In this document: positions 17,485-26,307 of the stretch, one piece after another
Layout of the letters: each line of letters begins with the position of its first letter
Position numbering within the stretch: the stretch's first letter is position 1
Assembly: GCF_002162135.1 (NCBI RefSeq)
Contig: NZ_CP021382.1
Span: 744,001 to 808,000 of the forward strand
Length of the DNA: 64,000 nucleotides
Reading direction: 5' to 3'
From: Cellvibrio sp. PSBB006
GTDB taxonomy: Bacteria; Pseudomonadota; Gammaproteobacteria; Pseudomonadales; Cellvibrionaceae
Program-made: the position numbers and the translations under genes
Notes under the pieces: generated by a model
Told to the model about the DNA's origin: nothing
What the model saw: the letters and a program-made list of their open reading frames with translations, nothing else
The model's database searches: none

Positions 17485-19263
17485 ATGAATACCTCACGAT
17501 TGAAAGCGCTGGGCCTGGCGGCCTTGCTGAGTACGGGGTTGGCGGCTAGCTCGTCAGCTTTGGCTCAAGCCAGTTGCAACTATGTAGTCACCAACAGTTG
17601 GGGCGGCGGCGCGACGGCAGCTATCGAGATAACCAACAACAGCGCTACCGCCATCAACGGCTGGAACGTCAGTTGGACTTACAACAACAACCGCGTTACC
17701 AGCAGCTGGAATGCCAACGTCAGTGGTAGCAATCCTTATTCGGCAACCAATTTAAGCTGGAACGGCAGTATTCAGCCTGGTCAAACGGTCTCGTTCGGGA
17801 TGCAGGTAAATACCAACGGTGCCGCTGAAACGCCGGCGGTAACCGGCAGTATCTGTGGTGGTACTCCCGCGTCTTCTGCGCCAAGTTCGAGCAGCTCATC
17901 TACACCGCCAGTCAGCTCATCGTCCAGATCCAGCACACCGGGTTCATCCGTTGCAAGTTCTGCCAGCAGTTGCGCCAGTAACGGCTCGCAATGCAATTGG
18001 TATGGCACTAACTACCCACTTTGTAATACTACGCAAAGCGGCTGGGGTTGGGAAAATAATCAGAGCTGTATTTCACGCAGTACCTGTACCAGCCAACCTG
18101 CCCCCTTTGGCATTGTGGGCGGCGCTGCATGCCCGGGTTCAAGTTCATCCTCCAGCGTACCGCCGATTAGCTCCAGTTCATCATCGGCTCCACGTTCTTC
18201 CAGCAGTGCTTCAAGCGTCACTAACCCGGGTGGGATGACCAGTGTTCAGTTGACCCAAGTGATGGGTGTGGGCTGGAACCTGGGTAATTCCCTGGATGCG
18301 ATCGGTGGCGAAACTGCCTGGGGTAATCCGATGGTGACCCAGCAATTAATCAATGCGGTGAAAGCAGCCGGTTTTGATACCTTGCGTGTGCCGGTAGCCT
18401 GGAGCAAGTTCTCCGATCCAGCCAACTTTGTTATCCAAAGCAGCTGGATGGATCGTGTTGAACAAGTGGTTAACTACGGCTTGAATGCGGACATGTACGT
18501 CATCGTGAACATTCATTGGGACGAGGGTTGGATGCAGCCCACGTATGCACAGCAAAATTACGTTAACAATCGTTTGTCGATTATGTGGGAGCAAATCGCA
18601 ACGCGCTTCCGCGATTACGATGAGCGCTTGTTGTTTGCTGGTACCAACGAAGTCATGGTAGAGGGCGATTACGGCACACCGACTGAGGAGTATTACACGG
18701 TACAAAACAGCTTTAACCAAACCTTTGTCGATACTGTGCGTGCTACCGGCGGTGGTAATGCCACGCGTCATCTGGTCGTACAAGGCTTCAACACCAATAT
18801 TGATCACACGGTAAATTTTGCTGATATCCCGGTAGATACCGTTGCGAATCGTTTGATGATGGAAGTGCATTACTACGATCCGTACAACTTCACGCTTAAC
18901 GAAAACAGTAGCATCACGCAGTGGGGCGCCATCGCAACAGATCCGAACGCCACCGAAACCTGGGCCAATGAATCGTGGGTTGATGCACAGTTCCAGCGCA
19001 TGAAAACCAACTTTGTTGATCAAGGCATCGGCGTCATACTGGGCGAATACGGTGTAATCTCTCGTCCGAACGTGGCCAATCACGAGATTTATCGTACCTA
19101 TTGGAACGAGTACATTACTGAGTCTGCGGTGAACCACGGCCTGGTCCCGGTTTACTGGGATAACGGTTACGCCGGTAATGCAGGCATGGCAATCTTTGAC
19201 AGGAATAACGGCAATCAGCTGTATCCCAACATCATTGATGCGATTGTCAGTGCCGTAGAGTAA
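17485..19263 (+). CDS. Secreted endo-beta-1,4-glucanase, CBM2-CBM10-GH5
   Basis: 592 residues. The signal peptide ends near ALAQA (27-29). Residues ~30-130 form a CBM2 (Cys at each end, conserved Trp in INGWNVSWTY, SSWNANVSG and NLSWNGSIQPG). A Ser/Pro/Thr linker is followed by a CBM10 at ~160-207 (CNWYGTNYPLC, GWGWENNQSC), then a second poly-Ser linker and a GH5 catalytic domain from ~250 to the end. GH5 landmarks are VGWNLGNSLDA, the His in NIHWDEGW, GTNEVM (probable acid/base Glu ~390), MEVHYYDPYNF, and GEYGV (probable nucleophile Glu ~520). It hydrolyses internal beta-1,4 bonds of cellulose or related glucans; the HYYDPYNF pattern hints at subfamily GH5_4 (some act on xyloglucan). A strong terminator follows, so it is monocistronic. 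Confidence 0.92.
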   Translation: MNTSRLKALGLAALLSTGLAASSSALAQASCNYVVTNSWGGGATAAIEITNNSATAINGWNVSWTYNNNRVTSSWNANVSGSNPYSATNLSWNGSIQPGQTVSFGMQVNTNGAAETPAVTGSICGGTPASSAPSSSSSSTPPVSSSSRSSTPGSSVASSASSCASNGSQCNWYGTNYPLCNTTQSGWGWENNQSCISRSTCTSQPAPFGIVGGAACPGSSSSSSVPPISSSSSSAPRSSSSASSVTNPGGMTSVQLTQVMGVGWNLGNSLDAIGGETAWGNPMVTQQLINAVKAAGFDTLRVPVAWSKFSDPANFVIQSSWMDRVEQVVNYGLNADMYVIVNIHWDEGWMQPTYAQQNYVNNRLSIMWEQIATRFRDYDERLLFAGTNEVMVEGDYGTPTEEYYTVQNSFNQTFVDTVRATGGGNATRHLVVQGFNTNIDHTVNFADIPVDTVANRLMMEVHYYDPYNFTLNENSSITQWGAIATDPNATETWANESWVDAQFQRMKTNFVDQGIGVILGEYGVISRPNVANHEIYRTYWNEYITESAVNHGLVPVYWDNGYAGNAGMAIFDRNNGNQLYPNIIDAIVSAVE

Positions 19264-19269
19264 TGCCCT

Positions 19270-19294
19270 GCTCCCACGAACAGTGGGAGCTTTT
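19270..19294 (+). terminator. Rho-independent terminator after the GH5 gene
   Basis: Perfect 8-bp stem GCTCCCAC/GTGGGAGC (19270-19277 and 19283-19290), loop GAACA, then TTTT. It starts 6 bases after the stop codon. Confidence 0.88.
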
Positions 19295-19302
19295 AATATG
19301 TC

Positions 19303-19349
19303 GGCCGCCGACTATTTATGCGTGATACCCATCACGCCAATCGGCGGCC
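19303..19349. repeat. Nested two-tier stem-loop between the two cellulase genes
   Basis: The outer arms GGCCGCCGA (19303-19311) and TCGGCGGCC (19341-19349) enclose a second perfect stem GCGTGAT (19320-19326) / ATCACGC (19331-19337) with loop ACCC. GGTTTTCGTTT follows the outer arm, so it could act as a back-up terminator. Its two-level structure and very GC-rich outer stem are more elaborate than the terminator just upstream. Confidence 0.6.
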
Positions 19350-19507
19350 GGTTTTCGTTTGGGAATTTCTTTCCTTACAATAGGTCGGTCTTTATGAAAG
19401 TGGCCGCCCTGCTCCACCGCAATCACAACATGTGCCGCTGCAATACCCACACTGCATAGATTTCAACGACGACCTTACATAATTTCAACGGTTGAAAGGA
19501 GTTTTCT

Positions 19508-21016
19508 ATGCGCTCGGCTACGTCTTTTCTCACATCTGTCAGTCTGGGGTTATTCTCCTGGCTGGTCAGTTCTGCCAGCTTCGCCCAGGCAAGCTGCGAA
19601 TACATCATTGCCAATGAATGGAATGATGGTTACACCGCCTCCATACGCGTAACCAACACGCAAACCTCTGCCATTCAGGGGTGGCAAGTTAGCTGGCAAT
19701 ATCAAAGCAATCGCGTCACTAACAGTTGGAATGCGCAGGTGAGTGGCACCAATCCCTACAGTGCCAGCGATATGGGTTGGAATGGCACTATTCAACCTGG
19801 ACAAAGCGTGGAGTTCGGTTTTCAGGTTAGTAAAAATGGCGGCTCTACCGAGCGTCCCGCGGTGACGGGCAGCGTTTGTAGTGGTGGTGGCACGGCCTCG
19901 TCAGCAAGTCCGGTTTCATCAGCCAGTTCGGTGGCGTCCTCAAGCGTGGCTTCCAGTACCGCGCCTGTTTCCTCCAGCAGCACGCCAATCAGCAGTCGAT
20001 CCAGTTCCAGTGCACCGACGCAAGGCGGTTCGCAATGTAATTGGTACGGCACGCTCTATCCCCTGTGCGCCAACCAAACCAGCGGCTGGGGTTGGGAACA
20101 GAACCGCAGTTGTATTGGCCGCGACACCTGTAGCAGTCAACCTGCGCCCTACGGCATCGTCGGTGGTGGCTCCAGTAGCCCGGCGTCCAGCTCACCCTCT
20201 TCACAGCCAGCTTCATCATCCAGTGTTGCCAGTAGTGTCAGCTCTGCAAGCTCCAGCATTGGGCCGATCACCGGCGGATGCAGTGGTTATGCGACGCGTT
20301 TCTGGGATTGCTGCAAACCCCATTGCGGATGGTCGGGCAATGTTCCCAGTGGAATGGAGCCAATGAAAAGTTGTGGCCCAAATAACCAGGTGCTGTCTGA
20401 CCTTGATGCGACCAGCAGTTGCGAAGGTGGCAACGCGCACACCTGCTATGGCCTCGCGCCTTTTGCCGTGAATAACACGCTGTCTTACGGTTATGCGGCC
20501 ACGTCCAGCGGCGACGTGTGCGGACGCTGTTATCAACTGGAGTTCACTGGCCAGTCTTATAATGCGCCCGGTGATCCAGGTTCGGCGGCGTTAGCGGGCA
20601 AAACCATGATCGTGCAGGCAATTAATGTCGGTTACGACGTGGGCGGTGGCCAGTTTGACATCATGGTTCCCGGCGGCGGTGTTGGTGCATTTAATGGCTG
20701 CGCGAATCAGTGGGGCGTTTCCAATTCGGAGCTGGGCGCGCAATACGGTGGCTTCCTTTCAGCGTGTAAAAGCGAGTTGGGTTACAACGCGACGCGCGAA
20801 CAATATAAATCCTGTGTAACGAGTCGTTGTGACAGTGTGTTTGGTTCGCGCGGTCTCACCGAATTGCAAGCCGGTTGTCGTTGGTACGCGGATTGGTTTG
20901 AAGCGGCGGATAACCCTTCCCTACGCTATCGCGAAGTTTCTTGCCCGGCGGAATTGATTAATGCGTCGGGTATGAATCGCAGCAATCTGGGAGGCATCAG
21001 TAACAGTTGTAATTAA
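19508..21016 (+). CDS. Secreted endoglucanase, CBM2-CBM10-GH45
   Basis: 502 residues with an AAGGAG ribosome site at 19495-19500. The signal peptide ends near SFAQA. CBM2 at ~28-125 and CBM10 at ~175-220 ([21 protein letters not shown]) closely mirror those of the GH5 enzyme. Ser-rich linkers surround the CBM10. The GH45 domain begins near 256: the Cys-rich [14 protein letters not shown] carries the first catalytic Asp (~267), and [16 protein letters not shown] carries the second (~384). [11 protein letters not shown] and the many Cys fit the disulfide-bonded six-stranded GH45 barrel. It cleaves cellulose internally with inversion. It probably cooperates with the adjacent GH5 enzyme, both targeted to crystalline cellulose by identical CBM sets. 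Start and domain calls are firm. Confidence 0.93.
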   Translation: MRSATSFLTSVSLGLFSWLVSSASFAQASCEYIIANEWNDGYTASIRVTNTQTSAIQGWQVSWQYQSNRVTNSWNAQVSGTNPYSASDMGWNGTIQPGQSVEFGFQVSKNGGSTERPAVTGSVCSGGGTASSASPVSSASSVASSSVASSTAPVSSSSTPISSRSSSSAPTQGGSQCNWYGTLYPLCANQTSGWGWEQNRSCIGRDTCSSQPAPYGIVGGGSSSPASSSPSSQPASSSSVASSVSSASSSIGPITGGCSGYATRFWDCCKPHCGWSGNVPSGMEPMKSCGPNNQVLSDLDATSSCEGGNAHTCYGLAPFAVNNTLSYGYAATSSGDVCGRCYQLEFTGQSYNAPGDPGSAALAGKTMIVQAINVGYDVGGGQFDIMVPGGGVGAFNGCANQWGVSNSELGAQYGGFLSACKSELGYNATREQYKSCVTSRCDSVFGSRGLTELQAGCRWYADWFEAADNPSLRYREVSCPAELINASGMNRSNLGGISNSCN

Positions 21017-21034
21017 TCTATTTTGAAATGATTT

Positions 21035-21064
21035 GCAGTGCTCCGCTGAATATCGGAGCACTGC
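21035..21064. terminator. Hairpin between the convergent GH45 and lipoprotein genes
   Basis: A perfect 11-bp stem GCAGTGCTCCG/CGGAGCACTGC (21035-21045 and 21054-21064) with an 8-base loop lies between the two 3' ends. The flanking T-tracts are poor on both strands, so efficiency is uncertain, but position and stem length fit a bidirectional terminator. Confidence 0.65.
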
Positions 21065-21090
21065 ATTTCATCGTTAAAAGTTCATTACCA

Positions 21091-21516
21091 TTATTCAGCT
21101 TTGCATTCGCCAAAAATATATCCACCCCCTTGTTGAGCGCGTTTCTCGATAACGAAATAGCCATGTTCACAAAACTGCGTTGTAGCCAGAATTTCTTCCA
21201 GTCTCTCTGTTAATGCTGCGTCTGCATTCTTTTGCATGCGACTTCCCATTTGCTGGGCTTGTTGTCTGCCGCCAGCGGGGAAACCTCTATCGCCACCCTC
21301 CCCTCCGGGGCCTCTTCTCATACCGCCGCCACCGCCCGGTGGGCCACCACGCCCCATGCGTTTATTACTCGCATCCAGTGCGACCTCGTAACGAAATTGT
21401 TTCATGTCGGCATCGTTGATACTGGTTAAAAAACTTTCGGAAAATATGGGTTGCGATGTGGAGGCACATCCGCTTATCCCGATGATCAGTGTCAGGGCTG
21501 TGAGTTGCTTCATCAT
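21091..21516 (-). CDS. Small lipoprotein with a Gly/Arg-rich low-complexity tract
   Basis: About 141 residues from the ATG at 21516, chosen because AGGA lies a few bases upstream; a longer in-frame start at 21543 lacks one. MMKQLTALTLIIGISGCAS is a lipoprotein signal (lipobox ISGC). The middle has a flexible Gly/Arg/Pro tract (RMGRGGPPGGGGGMRRG and on, to ~85), followed by a helical region and FCEHGYFVIEKRAQQGGGYIFGECK with two Cys. I do not recognise a family. Its C-terminal C-x-H-G-Y pattern recurs in small periplasmic proteins of unknown function. It converges on the GH45 gene. Confidence 0.6.
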   Translation of the reverse strand: MMKQLTALTLIIGISGCASTSQPIFSESFLTSINDADMKQFRYEVALDASNKRMGRGGPPGGGGGMRRGPGGEGGDRGFPAGGRQQAQQMGSRMQKNADAALTERLEEILATTQFCEHGYFVIEKRAQQGGGYIFGECKAE

Positions 21517-21819
21517 AATTCTGTCCTGCGTTGGCGATGCCAACAGGCAGCGCCGGTTTGTGTCAGAGCCATGTGGCCGTTGATTGAGGAAGAAAGTGTA
21601 TGCCAGCGAGGCAACTCAAAATGTGGAGAAAGTATGGAAGTTATCCCGAATGAAGTTCAATGCCAGAATGCGTCGAAAGTATTAGAAGTCGCAAGATAAG
21701 TATCACTTCTGATAATACCCCTACTCCATCCTTAAACGGATTTACCGTGGCGGACAGGAGGCCAATGCTTTTCGCCACAAAAAACAAAAGTAAAAACAAA
21801 CTGAATCGAGGTGATTCTC

Positions 21820-22722
21820 ATGATGAAAAAGGCAATGGTTTGGGTGGGAATGTGTTGTGGCATGTTGTTGTCGCTGCCGAGTCTGGCGGCGGTAAATTGC
21901 ACCAATTTACCGACCTGGCAAAGTGGTACAGCGTATAACGGCAATACAACGGTGAAACATAATGGCAAGTCCTACACCTCACAGTGGTGGACGCAAGGTG
22001 CTAATCCGGAAACCCATTCCGGCCAGTGGCAGGAATGGAAATACAATGATGTTTGCAGTGGTTCTACGCCATCAAGTTCAAGCAGCTCATCATCCACGCC
22101 GGTTTCTTCTTCCTCCAGCAGTGCGACTAATCCAGGCGGTTCATGCCCAACGTGGAGTGCCGGAACCTTCTATTCGGCGGGTACCGTGGTGAATTACAAC
22201 GGCGCTTTCTATCTCGCTGAACACGATAATCCCGGCTATAGCCCAACCATCAGTACCTGGTATTGGGACCCGGTTGCATCTTGTCCGGGCGGAAGCAGCT
22301 CATCGTCCAGCAGCTCTACACCGACCAACGATTGCGGCACCGATTGGTATGAAGCACGGCTGACCAACTATGAGTCTTATCCGGACCCCGGCAGTGATGA
22401 ATGTATTTATTACAACGGTTGCCAATGGGCGGGGTATTTCTACGGCGTGAATGGTCAACAACCGGAATCCTGGGTAGAGGCCAACAATATCATCGCCGTG
22501 CATATGAAAGACTGGAATTGGTTGGGCCTGAAAACCCTGAATCTGCGGCAGGGGAATCGCCGCATTACCGGTAAAGTCTATGACGCTTGTGCTGATTCGG
22601 ATTGTAACGGCTGCTGTACAGCCAACCTCGCAGGCGATGGTTTCCTGATTGATGTTGAAAAATACACCATGCAGCGTTTTGGTTCCGGCGATGGCATTGT
22701 GGAGTTCCAGGTCTGTTATTAA
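21820..22722 (+). CDS. Secreted carbohydrate-binding protein: two CBM5/12-like modules and an expansin/DPBB-like domain
   Basis: About 300 residues from the ATG at 21820; GAGGTG lies 6 bases upstream, so the in-frame GTG at 21811 is rejected. The signal peptide ends LPSLAA. Two CBM5/12-like modules follow: residues ~25-80 (LPTWQSGTAYNGNTTVKHNGKSY, WWTQGANPETHSGQW) and ~110-155 (CPTWSAGTFYSAGTVVNYNGAFY, STWYW), separated by poly-Ser linkers. The C-terminal ~130 residues are Cys-rich (GNRRITGKVYDACADSDC, NGCCTANLAGDGFLIDVEKYTMQRFG), like a double-psi beta-barrel of the barwin/expansin type. No obvious glycosidase acid pair is seen. It may loosen or bind cellulose or chitin. A strong terminator follows. 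Confidence 0.78.
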   Translation: MMKKAMVWVGMCCGMLLSLPSLAAVNCTNLPTWQSGTAYNGNTTVKHNGKSYTSQWWTQGANPETHSGQWQEWKYNDVCSGSTPSSSSSSSSTPVSSSSSSATNPGGSCPTWSAGTFYSAGTVVNYNGAFYLAEHDNPGYSPTISTWYWDPVASCPGGSSSSSSSSTPTNDCGTDWYEARLTNYESYPDPGSDECIYYNGCQWAGYFYGVNGQQPESWVEANNIIAVHMKDWNWLGLKTLNLRQGNRRITGKVYDACADSDCNGCCTANLAGDGFLIDVEKYTMQRFGSGDGIVEFQVCY

Positions 22723-22753
22723 TTAAAAATTATTTTTTGTAGTGCCCCTCTAT

Positions 22754-22778
22754 ATCCCCGCTTCGGCGGGGATTTTTT
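22754..22778 (+). terminator. Rho-independent terminator with TTCG tetraloop
   Basis: Perfect 8-bp stem ATCCCCGC/GCGGGGAT around a TTCG tetraloop, followed by TTTTT. It ends the CBM/expansin-like transcript. Confidence 0.92.
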
Positions 22779-22988
22779 ATTCCCGTATTCTCTAACATTT
22801 GTCACTCCATATCTGATATGAAGCGCTAAACACAACAACGGAGAAATTTTATAGATATGCGTATGTATATATCAAAGAGCGGGCATTAGAATCAATTATA
22901 TTGGCATTGGCAATAAGAATACTGGCACGAATAGGTTCCAGTGAATTTAATACCCATAAAACAACGATAAATAGTTCCACTATCGTAG

Positions 22989-23013
22989 AAAAATAAAGCA
23001 ATATCAGATTGCT
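22989..23013 (-). terminator. Terminator at the end of the DJ-1-like gene
   Basis: On the minus strand, stem AGCAAT/ATTGCT (22997-23002 and 23008-23013, loop of 5) is followed by TTATTTTT. The stem overlaps the stop codon region of the gene ending at 23012. The stem is short (6 bp), so confidence is moderate. Confidence 0.55.
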
Positions 23014-24082
23014 ATTTAGGACGCAAACTCTCCGCGAGAACTATCAATTTCACAGCGTTCTCTACATCGTACTTCATTGCAGCTACAACCGCATGCATTA
23101 AAACCAGATGGCCATTATATTTTTCAGGGGATCCTTTAATAAGATTCTCAGCAGCATTCAGCCCCCCACTATAAAATTCTTGTAATAACGAAACACTACG
23201 CTCCTCTCTTGTTAGTTTCCGAGGTTTAGGTTCATATCCTATTTTTTTTACTACTTCTTCTGCTATAGACCAAGTCGACCATGGGTTTTGTGCGGTAATC
23301 AACTTGCCACTGACACTAACTTGGTTAAGGTAATCGTTAGTCGAAAAAAATTGTGCTCCTCGCTCTTCCAGCTTCTCTTGGAGTAAAAAAGGAAAAATAG
23401 ATCTAGCATCTGGCATAAGCAGTAACTCTTCCGATTTGGTAAATGCGCTGATGGCTCTACCACTTACCAACCATTCATCCTGAACTTTTACGTTTACTAA
23501 CGCTGCCGGCCCGTGACAAATAGCTGAAATAACTTTTCCTTCAGTGTAAAACTTATGGATTAAGTCTTTTATCGCTGGATTATCTGGAAAATCAAACATG
23601 GCACCCTTGCCGCCAACAAAATACAAGGCAGAGTAATTATCTGGATCAACATCGCTCACTTTTATCGTGGTTTTTGCTTTTTTCTGGGCCGTGATATCGT
23701 TAAGAAAAGCATAGTCATATTCGTTCATATCCTCATCATCTATTATCGCATGAGGTTCATCACCTTCAGGGCTAGCTATGTCGACCTCAAAACCATTTGC
23801 ACTAAATACCCAATATGCACGAGCCAATTCAGATAGCTCATAACCGGTTATTTTTCCAGTATCGCCCAACTCCCGCGTACTGGTGACAATAGCCAAAATT
23901 TTTCCATGTGTGGGTATGGGTCGATCTCTCAAATAAGAGATATCTTTAACCTCAGTTGCAGCCAGCGCTCGCAATGCTGAATCAGAGGGAGTAAATTCGC
24001 CAACCCAATGGATGAAAAAACTGATTGCAATAGTCATTAAAATAACGATACAAGCGGCAATAACAGCTAGCTTTTTAAGCAT
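23012..24082 (-). CDS. Membrane-anchored DJ-1/PfpI (type 1 glutamine amidotransferase-like) protein
   Basis: 356 residues; GGGAGAG precedes the ATG. One N-terminal TM anchor (residues 4-24) places the rest in the periplasm. The DJ-1 domain spans about 60-275: TSTRELGDTGKITGYELSE (conserved Glu), YSALYFVGGKGAMFDFPDNPA, and the nucleophile elbow SAICHGPAAL with Cys near 190 and His after it. This is closest to the Hsp31/YajL-like glyoxalase or chaperone branch. The ~75-residue C-terminal helical extension (EERSVSLLQEFYSGGLNAAENL) is beyond the usual domain. Substrate unknown. It sits next to, and co-directional with, the two-component system. The extracytoplasmic location is unusual for this mostly cytosolic family. 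Confidence 0.8.
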   Translation of the reverse strand: MLKKLAVIAACIVILMTIAISFFIHWVGEFTPSDSALRALAATEVKDISYLRDRPIPTHGKILAIVTSTRELGDTGKITGYELSELARAYWVFSANGFEVDIASPEGDEPHAIIDDEDMNEYDYAFLNDITAQKKAKTTIKVSDVDPDNYSALYFVGGKGAMFDFPDNPAIKDLIHKFYTEGKVISAICHGPAALVNVKVQDEWLVSGRAISAFTKSEELLLMPDARSIFPFLLQEKLEERGAQFFSTNDYLNQVSVSGKLITAQNPWSTWSIAEEVVKKIGYEPKPRKLTREERSVSLLQEFYSGGLNAAENLIKGSPEKYNGHLVLMHAVVAAMKYDVENAVKLIVLAESLRPK

Positions 24083-24151
24083 GATTCTCTCCCGATTTCA
24101 TATGCTCAGCAGATATATTGGGTAATGCAAGGAGAAATTTAAGTGAATTTT

Positions 24152-25378
24152 TCAGGGTTTCATTTTAATACGGAACTTCTGATCGTTACATTCAACGTGA
24201 AATTGCCAGCCGAAGTGCTCAACAATTTTCGCCACTAGATATAATCCTTGGCCAATTCCAGAGCTGCTGTGGCCTTTCATTCCGGCTCCTATTAGATCAT
24301 CAATAGGTGGGTTTTTATTATTGTTTTCAAATATCAGCCATCCATTTTCTTCAAAGATGGACAGCACTGGTGTGCTAGCATGCTCAGCCGCGTTGCGTAA
24401 CAAGTTGATCAGTATTATTTCGAGTAATTTTGGATTGGCTGGTAGTTTGTAGTCGTCAGGAATCGTAATCAAAATGTCGAAATTCTTCAACGAAGAGTCA
24501 TGGCACCGCAATAATGCTTGCTCTACTGCAATTGCAGCACGGCAGATTTGTTTATCCAGCGCATCTTTTCGCGCCAACGCGAGAAGGATATCAACAGTTT
24601 GCTCCATTTGATTACAAGCTGATTTAATTTCAAGCATATCTCGGTCAGAAAAACCGCGCTGAGAGATTAAAGCACAGGTGTTTTTCATCACCGTTAATGG
24701 TGTTCTTAATTCATGGCTTACATTTCCTGAAAAAGCTTTTTCGTTTTCCAATAGCACTTTCAACTGATCAAAACTACTTTGCATAGACCTCGAGAGATAG
24801 CCCAATTCGAAAGGCAAGTTAGGTAAACGAATGGTATTATTGGGGTTTTCGTTTAGTTTTACCGCGTTTGCTAAGATAATGATAGGATTGACAATTTTTT
24901 GCGATAGCTTGATCGATATTAGTATTGTAATAACAATTGCAATGAAAATACCACATAGAAGTGATTCAATAATAATAGGTTGTCGAGTGACAGCCAATAA
25001 ATCGGAAACTTGAGCTAATAGATAACCTGTCTCGCCTTGCAAATTTAATTTGTGATAATGATAGTGAGTGCTGCTTTCGGGAGTGAAAATTTCACCTGAT
25101 ATTTGCTTTCGGTATGCGCGCTGCTTCGCCCATTCAGGAAGGTCTTTCATATTAGGATAGATATTAATAAAGGATGGGGTGCTCTTTGGCAAACTAAGAT
25201 TTTCAGCGTAATAGCGCTCATAGTCTTTCGTCAACTCATCCAATAAATTAGAAAGAGTCATATCTTCAACTATATAAGCAGTAACTACAGCTAACGATGA
25301 AAAAGCCAAGCTTACACAAAGCGTCAGACTTATCAATATCAGAAGAGTCTGGTGTCTAATACTCCGAATCAGATTCAT
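24152..25378 (-). CDS. Sensor histidine kinase (OmpR-partner type)
   Basis: 408 residues from the ATG at 25378; a TTG four codons upstream is an alternative. TM segments lie near 10-35 and 135-160, enclosing a ~100-residue periplasmic sensor. A HAMP-like linker is followed by the H-box NVSHELRTPLTVMKN (phosphorylated His), the N-box INLLRNAAEHAS and the G-box GIGQGLYLVAKIVEHFG. The catalytic domain is compact, and its usual D-F nucleotide motif is atypical (DDLIGAGMKG). Its start lies inside the 3' end of the response-regulator gene (overlap of ~20 bases), implying translational coupling. The signal is unknown. It is the gene pair closest to the NRPS cluster and could control it. Confidence 0.88.
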   Translation of the reverse strand: MNLIRSIRHQTLLILISLTLCVSLAFSSLAVVTAYIVEDMTLSNLLDELTKDYERYYAENLSLPKSTPSFINIYPNMKDLPEWAKQRAYRKQISGEIFTPESSTHYHYHKLNLQGETGYLLAQVSDLLAVTRQPIIIESLLCGIFIAIVITILISIKLSQKIVNPIIILANAVKLNENPNNTIRLPNLPFELGYLSRSMQSSFDQLKVLLENEKAFSGNVSHELRTPLTVMKNTCALISQRGFSDRDMLEIKSACNQMEQTVDILLALARKDALDKQICRAAIAVEQALLRCHDSSLKNFDILITIPDDYKLPANPKLLEIILINLLRNAAEHASTPVLSIFEENGWLIFENNNKNPPIDDLIGAGMKGHSSSGIGQGLYLVAKIVEHFGWQFHVECNDQKFRIKMKP

Positions 25379-26048
25379 CTGGCAACTCAAGCTTAAAACC
25401 CATGTTCATTACGGTTTTTAATAGAGGTTTATCAAAAGGTTTATCCAGCACCTTTCGTAAAACATATATATGCGATTTGAGCGCGTCACTATTCGGTGGG
25501 TGATCCCCCCATAATTGGTGCGAAATAAAGGTCCGGGATACAGCCTTAGGATAGGATTTCACAAGGATTTCCAGAATACGGAAACCAATATTAGTTAAAT
25601 CCAATATGACGGTTTTCCGCTTTGCGACTTGGGTGTTGGTATCCAACTCTAATTCCCCTACCGACAGTATTTTGGGCTGGTGTAATGATTGACGTCGAGC
25701 AAGCGCTTGGCAGCGCAATACCAATTCTCGCAAATCAAAAGGTTTGGTCAGGTAGTCATCCGCCCCGTGATTAAAGCCAGCAGCCTTATCTCTAAAGCTA
25801 TCCCTTGCTGTTAGCATCAAGATCGGTGGATTGACATCAGCAAGTTGTTTGATTTCGGCACAAACCACAAGACCATCCCGATCCGGCAAATTGAGATCAA
25901 GCAGAATAACATCATATATTTGTTCAGTAGCAAGCCGCACTCCCAAACGGGCATTATGAGCATAATCGATCTGCCATTTATGGCCTGATATAAATTCCGC
26001 TATCTGGCGGGCAATCGTTTGATTATCTTCTATTAGTAGAACTTTCAT
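25356..26048 (-). CDS. OmpR-family response regulator
   Basis: 230 residues. The receiver domain has the acidic pair IEDNQ, the phospho-acceptor Asp in ILLDLNLPDRDG (~52), and the conserved Thr/Lys positions (LTARD, YLTKPFDLREL). The C-terminal winged helix includes LTNIGFRILEILVKSYPKAVSRTFISHQLWGD and LKSHIYVLRKVLDKPFD, like PmrA/QseB-type regulators. It is the first gene of the kinase pair. The ATG at 26048 has no good Shine-Dalgarno sequence. Targets are unknown, but the divergence of this pair from the cellulases and its co-orientation with the biosynthetic cluster make the latter a candidate. Confidence 0.92.
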   Translation of the reverse strand: MKVLLIEDNQTIARQIAEFISGHKWQIDYAHNARLGVRLATEQIYDVILLDLNLPDRDGLVVCAEIKQLADVNPPILMLTARDSFRDKAAGFNHGADDYLTKPFDLRELVLRCQALARRQSLHQPKILSVGELELDTNTQVAKRKTVILDLTNIGFRILEILVKSYPKAVSRTFISHQLWGDHPPNSDALKSHIYVLRKVLDKPFDKPLLKTVMNMGFKLELPDESDSEY

Positions 26049-26307
26049 GGGGGTACAATCATAAAATGAATAGCTTGGAATAGTTAATGTGAAATAGCGG
26101 TGAAATTTAAAAAAAGAGTGTATGGCCTAGTGGAAGCTGCAGATTCGCAGGAACCGATTTGGCAGGCATTTACAGCTATGGCGCGTCTCTCCCTATCTCC
26201 GAAATTTTGATGCTCTATTAGCGCTTCATCCTGCGATCCTATAATCTGCCAATTACATTTATAGAAAAAACTGTTGATGTTTAGGCGAACCTAAATTAAA
26301 TAATGGT

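Noticed and set aside
18640..18660. GTNEVM instead of the common NEP motif suggested an inactive GH5
   Set aside because: The Glu itself is present, as are the second Glu in GEYGV and the conserved His and Tyr positions, so activity is expected.
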